A stretch of DNA of 6,441 nt. Origin: Spirochaetia bacterium UBA5368 (GTDB lineage Bacteria; Spirochaetota; UBA4802; UBA5368). Location: NCBI GenBank assembly GCA_002407865.1, contig DHPI01000038.1:29303-35743 (forward strand). Reading direction: 5' to 3'. Below are positions 4,943 through 6,441 of this stretch, one piece after another (positions within the stretch are counted from its first letter, which is position 1; each line of letters opens with the position of its first letter). Below the pieces are notes generated by a model. That model saw nothing but the letters and a program-made list of their open reading frames with translations. It ran no database searches and had not been told where the DNA came from. The translations under genes and the position numbers were made by a program.

Positions 4943-6388
4943 ATGGATTTGCGGTATCTTGATAGAAAGAAAAAAGAAGCTGACGATAAAAAACACCTGC
5001 TGGTCAAACAGCTTTACGGCATTGGCGACCTGGCGCATGTGAAAAGCTCGCGGAGGGGCGATTACGAACTCCAGGACCTCGTGAAAGACGTGCATGATGA
5101 ACTGCATCGGTATTACGCCACGGTGAAGCTGTTCGACCCACGGGTATCTGGTGCGAACGCCACATATGAAGAGATCATCGTCTTCTTTATGAACAATGTG
5201 TTCGAAACATTTGTCCTTGGCGACAGGATCAGGTGGTTGAAGGAAATGCTGTTCTCGCCGAAAGACGATACAGATGCAGATTCCCCGGGCCGTGCAGAAG
5301 TACGGAATATCTCACGCACGCCGTATCTTATCGATCTTGAAGGGAAGGTAAAACAACTCGAAGTAAAGCTGACGATGGAGATCATGCCGCGACTCCGCGA
5401 GTTTGTAAACGATATCAATATCATACTCTATTGCGAAAAGGCGCTCTCGCTTATCGAGCGTTCGGCATGCGACATAGCGTTTTTCCGGGGCGGCGAGGGA
5501 ATGGTGTCGCTGAAGAATTTCACGATAACCTATGTCTGGATGAATTCGAAGATACAACCGGCCGAGCTGACAAGAAAGAAAATAACACACACCATTGCTG
5601 AAACTATTAACCAGACGGGACTCGGAGAGATGCTTTCCTCGATGGCCGGTATTACCGAAGCGAAGATGATCGGGTTTATAGAGCGCATTGCCGACGAATT
5701 TCAAATCCATATGAAGGATGATTTCGAGGTGGACGACCGTGCGGATGATGAGAGCGCACCGGAGCTGGGCGAGGCGAAACACGACGAATACGCCGACGCC
5801 GTAACGCAGCTAAAATTATTGCTCAGGGGATTCAGTAAGGTGCGGCATCCTTCGCGTTCGCTGTTCCTTCCGGAGTTTGCCTCGGCGCGCTATCTGGCGG
5901 ATGCGAAGGAGCAACGGTATCTTTTCAATGTGTCGGGTTCGTACGATGTTAGCCTGAAAACCGTAGGCGATTACCTCAGCAATTCGCTGTTGTTCGTGTT
6001 CTATTGGCTGGAACAGCATATAAAAAAGAATCCCTCGCAGGCGGCCTTGTATGCGCCGCTCGTTGCGTGCGCGGAGTGTGCCGACAGGTTTTTGCGCGTA
6101 TACGCGACGGCGCTCGAGATAGCGGCCGAAACAAGCAACCAGTCGGAGACTTTTCTACGGGGCGAGATTCTTCAGTATGTGCCGGTGCGCTGTGCGGCAA
6201 TGCTGATAGGTCTCATTCAGGAAAACTGCATCAGGGTCGAGGAAGCGTTCGTTGAATGCATCGGGAGAATCGCGCGGCACGCGTTTAAAGGTCAGCAGGC
6301 GGTGCTAAAGCAAGTGGATATTGTTCAGGATTCCTTTATCGACGCCGAGAAAAAAATATCGAGGGAAATGAGCCGATTGCGCGGATAG
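4943..6388 (+). CDS. Conserved-looking hypothetical protein, 481 residues, helical
   Basis: I do not recognise this protein. From ATG 4943 it has 481 residues, with no signal peptide, no convincing membrane helix and no nucleotide-binding or catalytic motif that I can name. The composition suggests a mostly helical soluble protein in two parts. The N-terminal part (about 1-255) opens with a very charged helix (DRKKKEADDKKHLL, 7-20) and contains aromatic, hydrophobic helices such as YEEIIVFFMNNVFETFVLGD (75-94). An acidic, probably disordered linker follows (about 259-284, rich in Asp and Glu). The C-terminal part (about 285-481) is Ala/Leu-rich, with YLSNSLLFVFYWLEQHI (344-360) and a run of cysteines (C376, C379, C417, C429, C439) without a metal-site spacing; it ends in an amphipathic helix. 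Codon choice looks like its neighbours, which argues against recent transfer. It has its own promoter, 126 bp after the flavoprotein gene. A spirochaete lineage-specific cytoplasmic protein is the most I can infer. Confidence 0.85.
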   Translation: MDLRYLDRKKKEADDKKHLLVKQLYGIGDLAHVKSSRRGDYELQDLVKDVHDELHRYYATVKLFDPRVSGANATYEEIIVFFMNNVFETFVLGDRIRWLKEMLFSPKDDTDADSPGRAEVRNISRTPYLIDLEGKVKQLEVKLTMEIMPRLREFVNDINIILYCEKALSLIERSACDIAFFRGGEGMVSLKNFTITYVWMNSKIQPAELTRKKITHTIAETINQTGLGEMLSSMAGITEAKMIGFIERIADEFQIHMKDDFEVDDRADDESAPELGEAKHDEYADAVTQLKLLLRGFSKVRHPSRSLFLPEFASARYLADAKEQRYLFNVSGSYDVSLKTVGDYLSNSLLFVFYWLEQHIKKNPSQAALYAPLVACAECADRFLRVYATALEIAAETSNQSETFLRGEILQYVPVRCAAMLIGLIQENCIRVEEAFVECIGRIARHAFKGQQAVLKQVDIVQDSFIDAEKKISREMSRLRG

Positions 6389-6441
6389 GCGCGAACATCG
6401 AATCCGGATGAGCGAAGGGCAATTAAAAGCGAGGGCCTGAT
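6389..6441. other. Right-edge non-coding stretch
   Basis: These 53 bases after the last stop codon show no hairpin followed by a T run. The only short reading frame, ATG 6408 to TGA 6440, has 10 codons and is not supported as a gene. A GCGAGGG near 6430-6436 could be the ribosome binding site of a gene starting beyond the window. Confidence 0.4.

Noticed and set aside
6408..6440. Ten-codon frame after the last gene
   Set aside because: It is too short to support, with no convincing ribosome binding site and no context.

Overview
This window is a piece of a spirochaete chromosome (phylum Spirochaetota), moderately GC-rich by eye. The assignment rests on the left-hand gene order: the 3' end of fliI, then fliJ, then a soluble lytic transglycosylase, then a protein with the architecture of FlbB, the periplasmic flagellar collar protein. 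FlbB next to fliI-fliJ is characteristic of spirochaetes such as Borrelia and Treponema, whose flagella rotate in the periplasm. I cannot place the organism below phylum level.

Layout. Positions 1-2258 (+ strand) are the tail of a flagellar operon: fliI (5' truncated by the window edge), fliJ, an SLT-domain transglycosylase and flbB, with gaps of 10-45 bp, so very likely co-transcribed. It ends against a convergent pair on the - strand, engB (ribosome-assembly GTPase) and rimI (N-acetyltransferase), which are 1 bp apart and form a small housekeeping operon read from a candidate promoter near 3332-3360. Divergent from rimI, at 3434-4816 (+), lies a 460-residue protein with two flavodoxin-like halves and a four-cysteine cluster resembling that of iron-sulfur flavoproteins. 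After a 126-bp gap with a good sigma-70-type promoter comes a 481-residue, apparently soluble and largely helical protein of unknown function (4943-6388, +). The last 53 bases hold no supported gene.

How the genes work together. FliI and FliJ are the ATPase and central stalk of the flagellar type III export machine. FlbB is known in Borrelia as a base of the periplasmic collar around the motor. A transglycosylase placed between them suggests a peptidoglycan-cutting step in building the rod, collar or periplasmic filament. It has no recognisable signal peptide, so its export route is an open question. EngB and RimI belong to ribosome biogenesis and protein modification and have no evident link to the flagellar genes. 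The two right-hand genes have no clear link to either group.

The most notable points are the transglycosylase inside the flagellar operon, the break in the operon directly after flbB, the asymmetric double flavodoxin with its Cys cluster, and the unrecognised 481-residue gene behind its own promoter. I found no mobile element, CRISPR array, tRNA or rRNA.
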